Below are positions 17,247 to 25,526 of a stretch of 37,329 nucleotides of DNA, piece after piece. The notes under the pieces were generated by a model. The model did no database searches and had not been told where the DNA came from. It worked only from the letters and a program-made list of their open reading frames with translations. Source of the DNA: Streptomyces sp. NRRL S-350 (lineage in GTDB: Bacteria > Actinomycetota > Actinomycetes > Streptomycetales > Streptomycetaceae); assembly GCF_000719705.1 (NCBI RefSeq), contig NZ_JOHO01000063.1, forward strand, positions 1 to 37,329, written 5' to 3'. Every line of letters starts with the position of its first letter. The first letter of the stretch is position 1. The translations under genes were made by a program, and so were the position numbers.

Positions 17247-17676
17247 AATAAGGCAGTTGCTCGGATCCGGTGGGCGTGTGACGCGGTCTTCGAATGCCCT
17301 CGGCCAGCGGAGCTGGTCACGAAGCATCGCCGAGGTCTTCGTTCGTGTCGAGTTCAACGAACCGTGGCCCGCCGACTCCGGCTGCACCAGGGGCTTGCTC
17401 ATGCGCCGCCGACAGCTACCTGCGGAACTGTGGCCCGGAAGTGTGCCGTTCTCGATCGCAACCGGTCATCTAGGGGAAACATCGCTTCCCCGACCCCGGC
17501 GCGAGCCATAATGCGATGCGCGGCGTGCGGGTGCCGTCACTGTCAGCGAATGTGGGGCCGACCCGCCCGGGGGCCTGCGGGAGCCGGGCCTGCGCGGCCG
17601 GGGGTTGCCGCTCGTCTCAGGGTGGTCATTCACGGGCGTGTCCGTTCACGCCCGCCAGCATTGTGGAGGTGCGGCA
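17247..17676. other. Intergenic region without a recognised gene
   Basis: About 430 bp between the broken secreted-protein copy and the ricin-domain gene. Open frames exist on both strands but lack family resemblance and have irregular codon use. Composition around 17100-17300 is lower in G+C than the surroundings, consistent with foreign sequence inserted at the point where the paralogue breaks. Confidence 0.4.
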
Positions 17677-19413
17677 ATGAGCGATGTCGTGAACGACGAC
17701 GGGGAGTTCAAGCGGAATGTGGTAGCCGGCGTCTGCGGCGCGCTGGGCGATACAGGAGTAGGCACGCGTGCGGCCACCAGGATGGAGAGCAATGGCTCCA
17801 CCAACGTCCTGCTGGCCGTGATGCTCAACGCCTTCGCCCGGCAAGCGACCGAGCGGCACCTGTCGGACCTGGAAAGCGGGCTTGTGGGCGTGTTCACCCG
17901 TGCGGGGTTCACCGCCGGCGAGCTCGGGGAGATGGGGCGTGCCTTCGCCGAGGCTGCGCCGGAGGTCCGAGGGAGGTTCTTTCCCGGGCGTTTCGCCGCC
18001 TTGGGCATGGAGGACGCCTACAGCCTGGCTGATCTGCGGGCCGATCTGCCGCAGCTGGGCCGGGACTTTCTCGCCACGTGCAAGAACATCCGGGCGGTGG
18101 ACGCCACGCGCCTGATGGGCCCGCTCGGAGAGGATGTCGACGCGCAGGCGATGCCGGTCGATCCGGGGCCCAGTGCGGCCTTTCTGCAGGAAACCGCCGA
18201 GAAGGGGTGGGGCCTGGTCTGCGTGGGGCTGCCCGAGGAGCACCCCGCCGTCGCGGCGGCGCAGTCCGGCGACGCGGGCCCCTACTTCGTGTCGCTCGAT
18301 GCCGTCACATGTCACCGCAAGTCGAACGAGTGGGGCCACGACGAACCGAAGTTCTCGCTGGCCCTGTGCGACGGGGACGCCCAGCGCGCCTACACCACTG
18401 AGCAGTTGAGCATGAAATCCGGCGACATCCGCGCCTTCGAGCCGAACCGGCTGTGGAGCAGCAGGGTGGCCAACGGCGGCCTCGCCACGGTGGTCGACGC
18501 CTGGGAGATCGACCACGGCGGGGGCGACGCGAAGGCCAAGTTCATCATCGATGAGGTCCTCAAGATCTTCATGAACGAGCTGACGATGGAGACCTGGCAA
18601 GACGTGGTCTACACCATCATCGGCGAGCTGACGGGTGTCGGACTTCCCGCCCCTGTCGCCGGTCTGTTCGTGCTGATCCTCGGTGCCGTTAGGGCGCTCC
18701 TGACGAACGAAGACGACCACATCGGCACCTATTCCTTGCTGGTGCCCGAACCGGCGCTGATGCTGCAGAAGCAGATCCAGGACACCCTGCGCAACCCCCC
18801 GCCGGGGGGCGTGGTGCCGAGGATCGCCGATCTGACCGGGCAGAACGAAGCCGCCGTGCGAACCTTCTTGGCAGCGGGCGCCTATTGGGCCTACCGGCCG
18901 CAGCTTCACTTCGACGCCGGCAGTGACGGGACGTGGCAGATCGGATTCCTGTTGGTGCCCGACTCATCGAGGCAGGTCAGCGGCCTGCCCGCCAGGGTGC
19001 GGCTGGAGTCTGTCTACAGCGGCAAGTTCGCCAGCACCGAAGGCAGCATCGACCACAACGGCCCGGCCATTCACCAATGGGAATGGAAGGATCAGCCCAA
19101 CCAACGGTGGGACCTTGAACGCCTGCCCAACGGCAGCTACAAGTTCACCTCCTTCCGCAGCCCCACCCGTGTCATGACGATCCACGGCCCCTACCCCGGC
19201 AACGCCCCCACCATCATCCTGCAAACCTGGAACGACGGCTCGCACCAGAAGTGGCAACTGCTCCCCGTCGGGCAGAACGAGTACTTCATCGTGTCCGACT
19301 ACCGCGGTGGAGCAATGAGCATCGAAGGCCCGACCACTTACAACGGCGCCAAACTCATCCACTACAACCTGCGCGCTCGCAGCAACCAGGTCTGGAGGAT
19401 CCTCGGGGCGTAG
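17677..19413 (+). CDS. Ricin-type lectin-domain protein with novel N-terminal region
   Basis: A 578-residue protein. The C-terminus (about 445-578) is a beta-trefoil ricin lectin domain with three QxW signatures: NQRWDL (476), HQKWQL (524) and NQVWRI (571), so carbohydrate binding is likely. The N-terminal 200 residues are helical and unrecognised. Residues about 205-285 look like a beta-sandwich (DEPKFSLALCDGD, KSGDIRAFEP, GGLATVVDAWEIDHGGGD). Residues 285-345 are helical and end in a hydrophobic segment (VGLPAPVAGLFVLILGAVRALL) that could insert in a membrane. There is no signal peptide, which is odd for a lectin; export by another route, or an intracellular role, must be considered. A lectin-plus-membrane-segment layout recalls toxins, but this is speculation. 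ATG 17677 follows GGAGGT. It stands alone. Confidence 0.85.
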   Translation: MSDVVNDDGEFKRNVVAGVCGALGDTGVGTRAATRMESNGSTNVLLAVMLNAFARQATERHLSDLESGLVGVFTRAGFTAGELGEMGRAFAEAAPEVRGRFFPGRFAALGMEDAYSLADLRADLPQLGRDFLATCKNIRAVDATRLMGPLGEDVDAQAMPVDPGPSAAFLQETAEKGWGLVCVGLPEEHPAVAAAQSGDAGPYFVSLDAVTCHRKSNEWGHDEPKFSLALCDGDAQRAYTTEQLSMKSGDIRAFEPNRLWSSRVANGGLATVVDAWEIDHGGGDAKAKFIIDEVLKIFMNELTMETWQDVVYTIIGELTGVGLPAPVAGLFVLILGAVRALLTNEDDHIGTYSLLVPEPALMLQKQIQDTLRNPPPGGVVPRIADLTGQNEAAVRTFLAAGAYWAYRPQLHFDAGSDGTWQIGFLLVPDSSRQVSGLPARVRLESVYSGKFASTEGSIDHNGPAIHQWEWKDQPNQRWDLERLPNGSYKFTSFRSPTRVMTIHGPYPGNAPTIILQTWNDGSHQKWQLLPVGQNEYFIVSDYRGGAMSIEGPTTYNGAKLIHYNLRARSNQVWRILGA

Positions 19414-20143
19414 GACAGACCGGAAATTGGATCACTTGAGACGTCGGGTGGCGGGCCGGTCATCCCACCGATAGCCGCTGCGTGCCTGGCGGATCAGCAG
19501 TCCCGGCTGCGCCTCCGCAGCGGGCACCACGGGATTGCCATGAGCTACCAGTGGAGATTTGCTCGATCTGCGGCAGCCGCAGCGCCGGTAGACGCGGCCT
19601 CGGCCGTCTCCCGGCTTCGGTGAGCAGCGCATGGTGATCACCTCGGAGGGGTTCGAGCGCGCTGGATCTTCCGCATCCCAGTCTGCGCCGCGGGGCGACC
19701 ACTGTGCGACCACCAGGGCACGTAAGTGCTGGCTGGCCTGTGGGTCTCCCTTGGCAGGTGGCGAAGGGAGACCCACGGGGCGTCTGGCTCGGTTGTGTGT
19801 CCCGTTTGCGGAACGGCGGGTCAGACGAGGCGGTCGCGGTTCGCGGCGGCCGCGCGGACGAACTGGGTGAAGCGGGCACGGCTGCGCCCGGGGACTTCTC
19901 GGTGCAGATCGAGCTGGTGGGGGATCAGTTCAGTGTGTCGAGTGCACTGTCGCCGTCGGGCGCCTGGGCGATGGCGGGGAGATGGGCGGCCCTGAGCGGG
20001 ATCGTGCCATGCCCATAGTGCTACTCGGCGCCTCGGGACGTCTCCCGGCGGCGGCCTGGGCCCGGATGGTGGGGTGGACGGTACGCGCAATGACGCTTGT
20101 CGATCAACAGTGACTTACCGCGCTGATCACCGTTTCAGAGGGC
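19414..20143. other. Intergenic region with possible gene remnants
   Basis: About 730 bp with no intact gene. On the minus strand near 19560-19640 the frame reads MRCSPKPGDGRGRVYRRCGC, which resembles the N-terminal arm of actinomycete tyrosine recombinases, and is then lost in frame changes. At about 19820-19920, again minus strand, LHREVPGRSRARFTQFVRAA before a stop looks like a protein tail. Both are weak. A strong inverted repeat in this stretch is listed separately. Confidence 0.35.
19740..19776. terminator. 13-bp inverted repeat, terminator or element end
   Basis: GTGGGTCTCCCTT (19740-19752) pairs perfectly with AAGGGAGACCCAC (19764-19776) around an 11-nt loop. It is 330 bp beyond the ricin-domain gene, far for a normal terminator, so it could instead belong to a vanished gene or a small mobile element. 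Confidence 0.5.
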
Positions 20144-20449
20144 ATGGTCACTCATCGAGCAGTCACAGCCCTGGCGGTCGCCGCAGCAGCCCTGGGAAGT
20201 GGATTCGCGTCGGCGACTCCCGCGGCAGCAGGCGGAATCATCGTCATCGCATCCCCGTCATCCGACAACTCGTGCGCCAACCATGGACACGCAGCCCACC
20301 ACGGAGGGACGACGAACGGGACCGGAACCGCGGGAGGGCTCCTCGCCGCAGTGCCGGCCAGTGCACCACTCAACCACTGCGGGGGCGCCGATGCCCCCAC
20401 AGGTAACCTGATCCTCCTCGACAGGACCAATATTGGCCCGAGGGGATGA
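20144..20449 (+). CDS. Small secreted protein, loosely chaplin-like
   Basis: A 101-residue exported protein: signal peptide about 1-29 (HRAVTALAVAAAALGSGFAS, cleavage near PAAA-GG), then a short mature part with two cysteines (44 in DNSCANHG and 79 in APLNHCGG), a His/Gly/Thr-rich middle and no other motifs. The PLNxCG end and the small hydrophobic start recall chaplins, but the cysteine order and the His-rich linker differ, so I would not call it a chaplin. Its ribosome binding site is weak (AGAGGG directly ahead). A strong terminator follows 25 bp after the stop, so it is a single-gene transcript. Confidence 0.7.
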   Translation: MVTHRAVTALAVAAAALGSGFASATPAAAGGIIVIASPSSDNSCANHGHAAHHGGTTNGTGTAGGLLAAVPASAPLNHCGGADAPTGNLILLDRTNIGPRG

Positions 20450-20474
20450 CGGCCCGACGGCGCGAACCCCCGCT

Positions 20475-20509
20475 GGCTTCGTCCACGAGAGGTTTTCGTG
20501 GACGAAGCC
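20475..20509 (+). terminator. Strong hairpin terminator of the small secreted protein gene
   Basis: GGCTTCGTCCACGA (20475-20488) and TCGTGGACGAAGCC (20496-20509) form a perfect 14-bp stem with a 7-nt loop, 25 bp after the stop codon at 20449. Confidence 0.85.
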
Positions 20510-20833
20510 GGATCGCTCGTTCAACGCCTTTCCTTGACGGACCGTCACGTGATTTTCGCTGGCGCGGAATCGGCGCGTCGCCGCCAGGGGCAGGTCTGCC
20601 ATGTATTCAGCCATCTTTACGGAATTCTGGGTTCCTCTGCGCTCGGACTGAGGGGCGCGCGGGCCAGGGCGGCAGTGCATTCGGCCGGCATGCCCGCACT
20701 CGGGGCCTGCTATCGGATCAAGCCAACCCGAACCACTGTTTCATTGTGTGCACGTCACGTCACTCATAGTGTCGATTGCGGTCCGGTGCGCAGCGCAGGC
20801 GCCTGGGTATTTGCCGTGTCTTGAGGAGGCAGA
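20510..20833. other. Leader region of the alkylsulfatase-like gene, no gene seen
   Basis: About 320 bp. No gene recognised. It must hold the promoter of the gene at 20834; TTGTGTGCACGTCACGTCAC and TCATAGTGTCGAT around 20740-20775 are the most A/T-containing part and a plausible place for it. Confidence 0.35.
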
Positions 20834-22429
20834 ATGACTACGAACGATGTCTTCGAGCCCGTGGGTCCGAGCGCGTACGTCACGGGGGAGAACCGGGCCG
20901 GGACCAAGAACGTTTCCGGATCCGCCACCGATTTCACGTATGCGGCGCGGGGTCTACTCGCGGTCCCCCAGAACCCCGTCATCGCGTCCAAGGACGGCAA
21001 GAGCGTCGTCTGGAACTCTGCCTCCTTCGAGTTCCTGGAAGACCTGGAGAATGTCCCGCCCATGGTGTCGGCTCCGGTGTGGCGCCAGGGGGTGCTGCTC
21101 CAACGGGCGGGGCTGTTCCAGGTCGCCTCGCAGCGTGCCGGTGCGGTCTACCAGGTGCGTGGGTTCGACCTCGCCAACATGACCATCGTCACCGGCAGTA
21201 CCGGGCTGGTGGTGATCGACCCGCTCGGCTCGTCCGAGACCGCGCAGGCCGCGCTGCAGCTGTACCGCTTCGCCACCGAGGACCAGAAGCCGGTGTCGGC
21301 CGTGGTCCACACCCAGAGCGGTGTGGACCACTTCGGCGGCGTCCGGGGCCTGTTCGGCGCAAAGGTGCCCGCGAATCTGCCCGTCTACGCGCCCGACAGG
21401 CTGCTCGCCGACGCGCTGCTGAACCAGGTCACCAACGGCGCGCAGAGCGCGAAGCTCCTGGACTACGCCTACGGCACCCGCCTCGAGCCGGGCCCGTCCG
21501 GCCTGGTCGAATCCGACCTCGGCCTGACCCTCTACGTCGGGACCTCGACGTTCGTGGCGCCCACCCACACCGTCGGCGGCCTGCTGCCCGCCGCGACCTC
21601 GCAGGCCGACTGGCCCGCCTCGACGCAGATCGCCTGGCACGAGGGCCTGTACGTCGTCGAGGTGGACGGCGTGGAGCTGGTCCTCCAGCCCCTGAGCGGC
21701 CACGCCGCCTCGCCGGAGATGAACGTCTACCTGCCCGCGTTCAACACCGTCTACCTGGCCGGCCCCGGCCCGCTGGGCGGCGTGAACAAGGCCCGCGCCG
21801 CCTTCCTGGACCAGACGATCGCCGCCTTCGGCGCCACGGCCCGGATCGGCATGTCCGCCTACGGTTGGCCGGTGTGGACGACGGTCGGGGAGGACATGAC
21901 GACGCCGGGCAACGAGGTGTCCGCCTGGCTGTCCGCCCACCGTGCGGCCGCCACCACCGCCGACCCGGGCGCACTGGCGAGCGTGGTCAACAGCTCCGGC
22001 TACGCGGGCACCCCCACCCGGACTGTCCGCGAGCTGTGGGCCAAGCTGGCCGGCACCAGCCTGGGGGCCCCGGACCTCGCCGTCACCGCCAAAGCGGCCC
22101 TGATCGCCCAGGGCGGCGCGGCCAAGCTCATCGCAGCCGCCCAAAACGCCTACGACAAGACCACCCCTGACTACGCGCAGGCCGTGGTCCTCCTCGACCC
22201 GGTGATCTCGGCCTGCTCCATCCCCCTGGCCGTCCCCGCCAACACCGAGAAGCAGGCCCGCACCCTCCAGTCCCACGCCCTCACCCAGCTCGCCTACCTC
22301 TCCACCAACGGCCGCCTGCGCAACGCCTGCCTCACCGCGGCCCACGACGTCCTCAATCCCGGCTCCATCGTCACCCGCTTCCCGCAGACCATCACCGACC
22401 TCGCGGCCGCCGCCAACCCGCTCTCCTGA
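20834..22429 (+). CDS. Metallo-beta-lactamase/alkylsulfatase homologue lacking metal ligands
   Basis: A 531-residue protein aligned by eye with SdsA1/BDS1-type alkyl sulfatases: an RGFDLANMTIVTGSTGLVVIDPL opening, the loop VVHTQSGVDHFGG (158-169), the ELVLQ...ASPEMNVYLP region (281-301), SAYGWPVWT (341-349), and a C-terminal helical dimerisation part (GGAAKLIAAAQNAYDKTTPD, LRNACLTAAHDVL). The normal first loop is THSHVDHFGG. Here both metal histidines are replaced (Gln161, Gly163) while Asp165 and His166 remain. The Glu of the usual AENA motif (here LAGPG) and the His of the usual HHWPxW motif (here AYGWPVW) are also gone. The frame is otherwise intact with a textbook GAGGAGG site ahead of ATG 20834, so it looks like a maintained pseudoenzyme. 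The SCP2-like C-terminal domain of SdsA1 is absent. Confidence 0.85.
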   Translation: MTTNDVFEPVGPSAYVTGENRAGTKNVSGSATDFTYAARGLLAVPQNPVIASKDGKSVVWNSASFEFLEDLENVPPMVSAPVWRQGVLLQRAGLFQVASQRAGAVYQVRGFDLANMTIVTGSTGLVVIDPLGSSETAQAALQLYRFATEDQKPVSAVVHTQSGVDHFGGVRGLFGAKVPANLPVYAPDRLLADALLNQVTNGAQSAKLLDYAYGTRLEPGPSGLVESDLGLTLYVGTSTFVAPTHTVGGLLPAATSQADWPASTQIAWHEGLYVVEVDGVELVLQPLSGHAASPEMNVYLPAFNTVYLAGPGPLGGVNKARAAFLDQTIAAFGATARIGMSAYGWPVWTTVGEDMTTPGNEVSAWLSAHRAAATTADPGALASVVNSSGYAGTPTRTVRELWAKLAGTSLGAPDLAVTAKAALIAQGGAAKLIAAAQNAYDKTTPDYAQAVVLLDPVISACSIPLAVPANTEKQARTLQSHALTQLAYLSTNGRLRNACLTAAHDVLNPGSIVTRFPQTITDLAAAANPLS

Positions 22430-22436
22430 CCATCAC

Positions 22437-22468
22437 GGTGTGGCCGCCCGCCCCCGGGCGGCCACACC
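22437..22468 (+). terminator. 14-bp hairpin terminator after the alkylsulfatase-like gene
   Basis: GGTGTGGCCGCCCG (22437-22450) pairs perfectly with CGGGCGGCCACACC (22455-22468) around CCCC, starting 8 bp after the stop codon. Confidence 0.9.
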
Positions 22469-22932
22469 GATGCCAGCCGGGGTGCAGGCCCGGCCCATGG
22501 AGAAAAAGCTCCTGACCCGGTGCCGAACCGGCCGGCGCGGCCCGGGGGCTGCATGCGTGCCCCTGAAGCCTGTTGAGCACGGGAGGCTGAAGAGCAGTCG
22601 GACGCTGCCCGTGCCGCCCACTCCTCGCGGCGACCGTGTTGGAGGCTCCGGGGTTCGATCGGTGGGGCGGAGGGTTCCAAGCTGGACCGGCGGGTGTTCC
22701 ACGCGAAGCTCTACCCGGTCAAGGACCGCCAGGGGGTGACGCAGCAGGAGGACCTCTGGCAGCGGGACGCGTCTCCAGATCGCGCGCCAGCCGGCCGCGT
22801 GCTCGGGGAGCCTTGTGATCGGCGCCCATGCTGCGGCGCCCCACCGCGGGGGGCGAGGTGGACGGCTGCCGCCGTGGGGCCCGCCTCGACACATTGCGGA
22901 CGTTTTGCCCGACTTCGTGCTAACCAGTAGCC
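22469..22932. other. Intergenic region with a possible gene remnant
   Basis: About 460 bp with no intact gene. A plus-strand stretch at about 22680-22770 reads KLDRRVFHAKLYPVKDRQGV then TQQEDLWQRDA, which has protein-like composition but no start or partner; it may be a relic. I cannot assign it. The promoter of the antiporter gene should lie near the right end. Confidence 0.35.
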
Positions 22933-24150
22933 ATGTCGCATCCCGGGACGCTCATCCTGATCATGGCCATCGCGGTGCTCGCCCCGCTCCTCGCCTACGC
23001 GGCCGCCCGCCGGCTGACCGTGCCAGTGGCGATCTTCGAGATCGGCCTCGGCATCGTGATCGGCCCCGACGCGCTGGGCTGGGCCCACCCCGACGAACTC
23101 ATCGACACCCTGTCCACCCTGGGGCTGTCGATGCTGATCTTCCTGTCCGGCTACGAGATCGAGTTCGCCGCCGTACGCGGGGACACGCTGCGCCGGGCCG
23201 TCGGCGCGTGGGTGCTCACGCTCGCGCTCGCCCTGGGAATCACCTTCGCCCTGACCGGCGCCCAGGCCACCAAGAGCTTCGTCATCGGCACAGCGCTCAC
23301 CAGCACCGCGCTGGGCGCCGTCCTGCCGATGCTGCGCGACTCGGCCGTGCTGCACAGCCGATTCGGCACCGTGATGATGGCCTTCGGAGCCGTCGGTGAA
23401 TTCGGCCCGATCATCGCGATGGCGCTGCTGCTCAGCGGGCGCGCGCCGGGTGCGGCCACCGCCCTGCTCGCCGCCTTCGCCGCGGTGACCGCCGGCGCCC
23501 TCTACTGGGCGATGCGTCCACGCCCGCCGTGGTTCGCCCGCATCGTCGCCACCACGCTGCACACCAGCGGACAGTTCGCGGTCCGCCTGGTCATGCTGCT
23601 GCTCGCCGTCATGCTTGGACTGTCCGTCGCGTTCGGGCTCGACACCCTGCTCGGCGCCTTCGCCGCCGGCCTGCTCACACGCCTGATCCTGCACGGAGCG
23701 GCCCCCGAGAGCAGCGCGGAAGTCCTCGGCAAGATCGAGGCGATGGGCTTCGGCTTCCTGGTCCCGGTCTTCTTCATCGTCACCGGCATCAACTTCGACC
23801 TCCACGCTCTGCTCGGCGGCGGCCGATCCCTCCTCCTGCTCCCGGTCTTCCTCCTCCTGTTCCTCCTCCTGCGCGGCGCCCCCGCCTGGCTCCTCGCCCC
23901 CCGTGACCTGTCCCGCCGCGAACGGACCTCGCTGACGCTCTACTGCGCCACCTGCCTGCCCCTCGTGGTCGCGATCACCACCATCGGCGTCGACGACGGC
24001 GTACTGGGACAGGGCGAGGCCGCCGCCCTGGTGGGCGCGGCCATGCTCTCCATCCTGGCCTTCCCCCTCATGGCCCTCAAAGCCCTCGCCCCCCACCAGC
24101 ACCAGGCCCGCCCATCCGACAGCGTGGCGCAAACCTCGGAATCCTGGTGA
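22933..24150 (+). CDS. Cation/proton antiporter, CPA2 (Kef/NapA) type
   Basis: A 405-residue membrane protein of the Na+/H+ exchanger family. Helix 1 starts LILIMAIAVLAPLLAYAAAR, then VPVAIFEIGLGIVIGPDALGWA and TLSTLGLSMLIFLSGYEIEF, the classic CPA2 opening. The GTALTSTALGAVLPMLRD and GAVGEFGPIIAMALLLSG segments match the discontinuous helix and the acidic ion-binding region (Glu before FGP). The second half repeats the fold, with GFGFLVPVFFIVTGINFDL near 275-295. No C-terminal TrkA-N (RCK) domain is present; the protein ends after the membrane part with a short polar tail. The ion (Na+ or K+) cannot be told. ATG 22933 starts directly at the family's usual position. Confidence 0.9.
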   Translation: MSHPGTLILIMAIAVLAPLLAYAAARRLTVPVAIFEIGLGIVIGPDALGWAHPDELIDTLSTLGLSMLIFLSGYEIEFAAVRGDTLRRAVGAWVLTLALALGITFALTGAQATKSFVIGTALTSTALGAVLPMLRDSAVLHSRFGTVMMAFGAVGEFGPIIAMALLLSGRAPGAATALLAAFAAVTAGALYWAMRPRPPWFARIVATTLHTSGQFAVRLVMLLLAVMLGLSVAFGLDTLLGAFAAGLLTRLILHGAAPESSAEVLGKIEAMGFGFLVPVFFIVTGINFDLHALLGGGRSLLLLPVFLLLFLLLRGAPAWLLAPRDLSRRERTSLTLYCATCLPLVVAITTIGVDDGVLGQGEAAALVGAAMLSILAFPLMALKALAPHQHQARPSDSVAQTSESW

Positions 24151-24237
24151 GTGACGGGGCCGGGGCCCGCGGGCAGCCTCCCGGATGCGGAAGCCCTCCA
24201 CCTCCAACCGGACCCGCCGCGTCGGTCATGAAGAACG

Positions 24238-24267
24238 CCCGCCTGCGGGGGCGCACCCGCAGGCGGG
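24238..24267. terminator. 12-bp hairpin between convergent genes
   Basis: CCCGCCTGCGGG (24238-24249) and CCCGCAGGCGGG (24256-24267) pair perfectly around a 6-nt loop. An outer pair, GCCCTCCACC near 24192 and GGTGGAGGGC at 24266, can extend it. It lies between the antiporter and the TetR gene, which converge, so it may end both transcripts. Confidence 0.75.
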
Positions 24268-24400
24268 TGGAGGGCCGAAGCGGCGCCGGGCCGTGGCGCG
24301 GATCCGCGTCAGCGGCCAGGGACCGTGGGCGGTGCTCCCCGGCTCGCTGCCGTCCCGGACACGCCCGCAGGCCCGTTCTCCGGGCACGTCCGGGGGCGGC

Positions 24401-25027
24401 TCAGCCGCCCCCGGACGCGGGCGCGAGGAGGCTGTCGAGGACGCGGCGGACCTTGGCGGCCGCTGCGTCGTCGCCCAGGCGCATCGCGGTGTTCGCGGCG
24501 GTGAGCACGGCGTCGATCTGGAACGCCGTCAGGTCCGCGTCGAGGCCGGCGGTGGTGCCCGCGCCGTGGGAGTGTCGCAGCTCGGCGGCGATGCGCTCGC
24601 GCCAGGCCCGTTGCTGGCCGGCCAGCATGTCCCGCACCGGGCCCGGTCGGCTGTCGAACTCGGGCAGGTTCGCCGCCCAGAAGCATCCGCCCGGGAAGAG
24701 CGGCTGCTCGGCGTAGGCGAGCCAGCGCTCGACCAGGGCGCGCAGCCGCTCGGCGCCCCGGGGCTCGGCCAGCGCGGGGCGGACCACGGCCTCCTCGAAG
24801 GCCTCGCGCGCCGCCTCGATCACGGCCAGTTGGAGCTTTTCCTTCGTGGCGAAGAGCGTCTGGATACTGCTCTTGCCTACGTCCAGGTCGGTCGCGAGTC
24901 GACCGAAGCTGAGCCCGTCGAGTCCCTCCAGCGACGCCGTGTCGACGGCGTGCCGCACGATCGTCCGCCGCGACCGCAGGCCTCGAAGCAGGCGCCCGTC
25001 CCGCACATCCTCGCTCACCGGACTCAT
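24401..25027 (-). CDS. TetR/AcrR family transcriptional repressor
   Basis: A 208-residue repressor. The N-terminal helix-turn-helix is RRTIVRHAVDTASLEGLDGL then SFGRLATDLDVGKSSIQTLF followed by ATKEKLQLAVIEAA, typical of the family. The C-terminal ligand domain has WLAYAEQPLFPGGCFWAANL and a DSLLAP end, as in the TetR_C subgroup with a conserved Cys-Phe-x-Ala. ATG 25027 is preferred to TTG 25048 because AAGGGGGAT lies at the right distance. A 16-bp palindrome 27 bp upstream is the likely operator. The gene is divergent from the SnoaL/DUF3237 pair, which it probably represses until an unknown small molecule binds. Confidence 0.92.
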   Translation of the reverse strand: MSPVSEDVRDGRLLRGLRSRRTIVRHAVDTASLEGLDGLSFGRLATDLDVGKSSIQTLFATKEKLQLAVIEAAREAFEEAVVRPALAEPRGAERLRALVERWLAYAEQPLFPGGCFWAANLPEFDSRPGPVRDMLAGQQRAWRERIAAELRHSHGAGTTAGLDADLTAFQIDAVLTAANTAMRLGDDAAAAKVRRVLDSLLAPASGGG

Positions 25028-25053
25028 TGTGCCATCCCCCTTGCACAAAACAT

Positions 25054-25069
25054 ACGTACGACCGTACGT
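25054..25069. promoter_or_regulatory. Palindromic TetR operator ACGTACG-AC-CGTACGT
   Basis: Two perfect 7-bp arms separated by 2 bp sit between divergent starts (25027 on the minus strand, 25077 or 25092 on the plus strand). The position allows one TetR dimer pair to block both promoters. The surrounding AAAAC...GTTTT extends the symmetry. Confidence 0.8.
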
Positions 25070-25076
25070 TTTCTGC

Positions 25077-25526
25077 GTGAAGACCCATCAGATGTTCGAA
25101 CTCGCCCAGGCGCTGGCGCACGCCAAGAGCCGCCAGGACCTGCCCGCGGCGCTCCGGCTCCTGCACCACGACGTCCTGCTGGAGTCGCCGCCCTTCGGCA
25201 CCAAGGCCCGCGGCCTGCGGGAGAACGAGAAGGCGCTGGCACGCTTCTTCGCGTCCTTCCCCGACTACCAAGTCACCCTCGACGGGCACGCCGGCAACGT
25301 CGACACCCTGCTCTGCTGGGGAACGGCACGCATGACCATGACCGGCGACCGGTTCGGCGTGACGCCCAACGGCAGGCGCGCCCAACTGCCGGTGTTCCTC
25401 CAGTTCACCTTCGCCGACGGCCTGATCGCCGGCGAGCGGTTCTTCCTCGACCTCGCGGAGCTGTGCGCCCAGTCAGGCGTCTCCACCGACCAGGTCCGGC
25501 ACACCCTGCTGGGAGGCAGCGCATGA
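25077..25526 (+). CDS. SnoaL-like (NTF2-fold) protein
   Basis: About 149 residues with an NTF2/SnoaL-like cone fold: MFELAQALAHAKSRQDLPAA then LRLLHHDVLLESPPFGTKARG, GLRENEKALARFFASFPDYQVTL, a beta sheet (TLLCWGTARMTMTGDRFG) and LPVFLQFTFADGLIAGERFFLDLAELC. The family includes polyketide cyclases, ester cyclases and hydrolases acting on small hydrophobic ligands; the substrate is not known. The GTG at 25077 is only 7 bp after the operator and the ATG at 25092 only 22 bp, so the mRNA may have almost no leader. The stop overlaps the next start (ATGA), so the pair is coupled. Confidence 0.85.
   Translation: MKTHQMFELAQALAHAKSRQDLPAALRLLHHDVLLESPPFGTKARGLRENEKALARFFASFPDYQVTLDGHAGNVDTLLCWGTARMTMTGDRFGVTPNGRRAQLPVFLQFTFADGLIAGERFFLDLAELCAQSGVSTDQVRHTLLGGSA

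Noticed and set aside
16518..17402. Minus-strand open frame across the truncated secreted-protein copy
   Set aside because: It is antisense to sequence clearly homologous to the intact paralogue and shows no family features.
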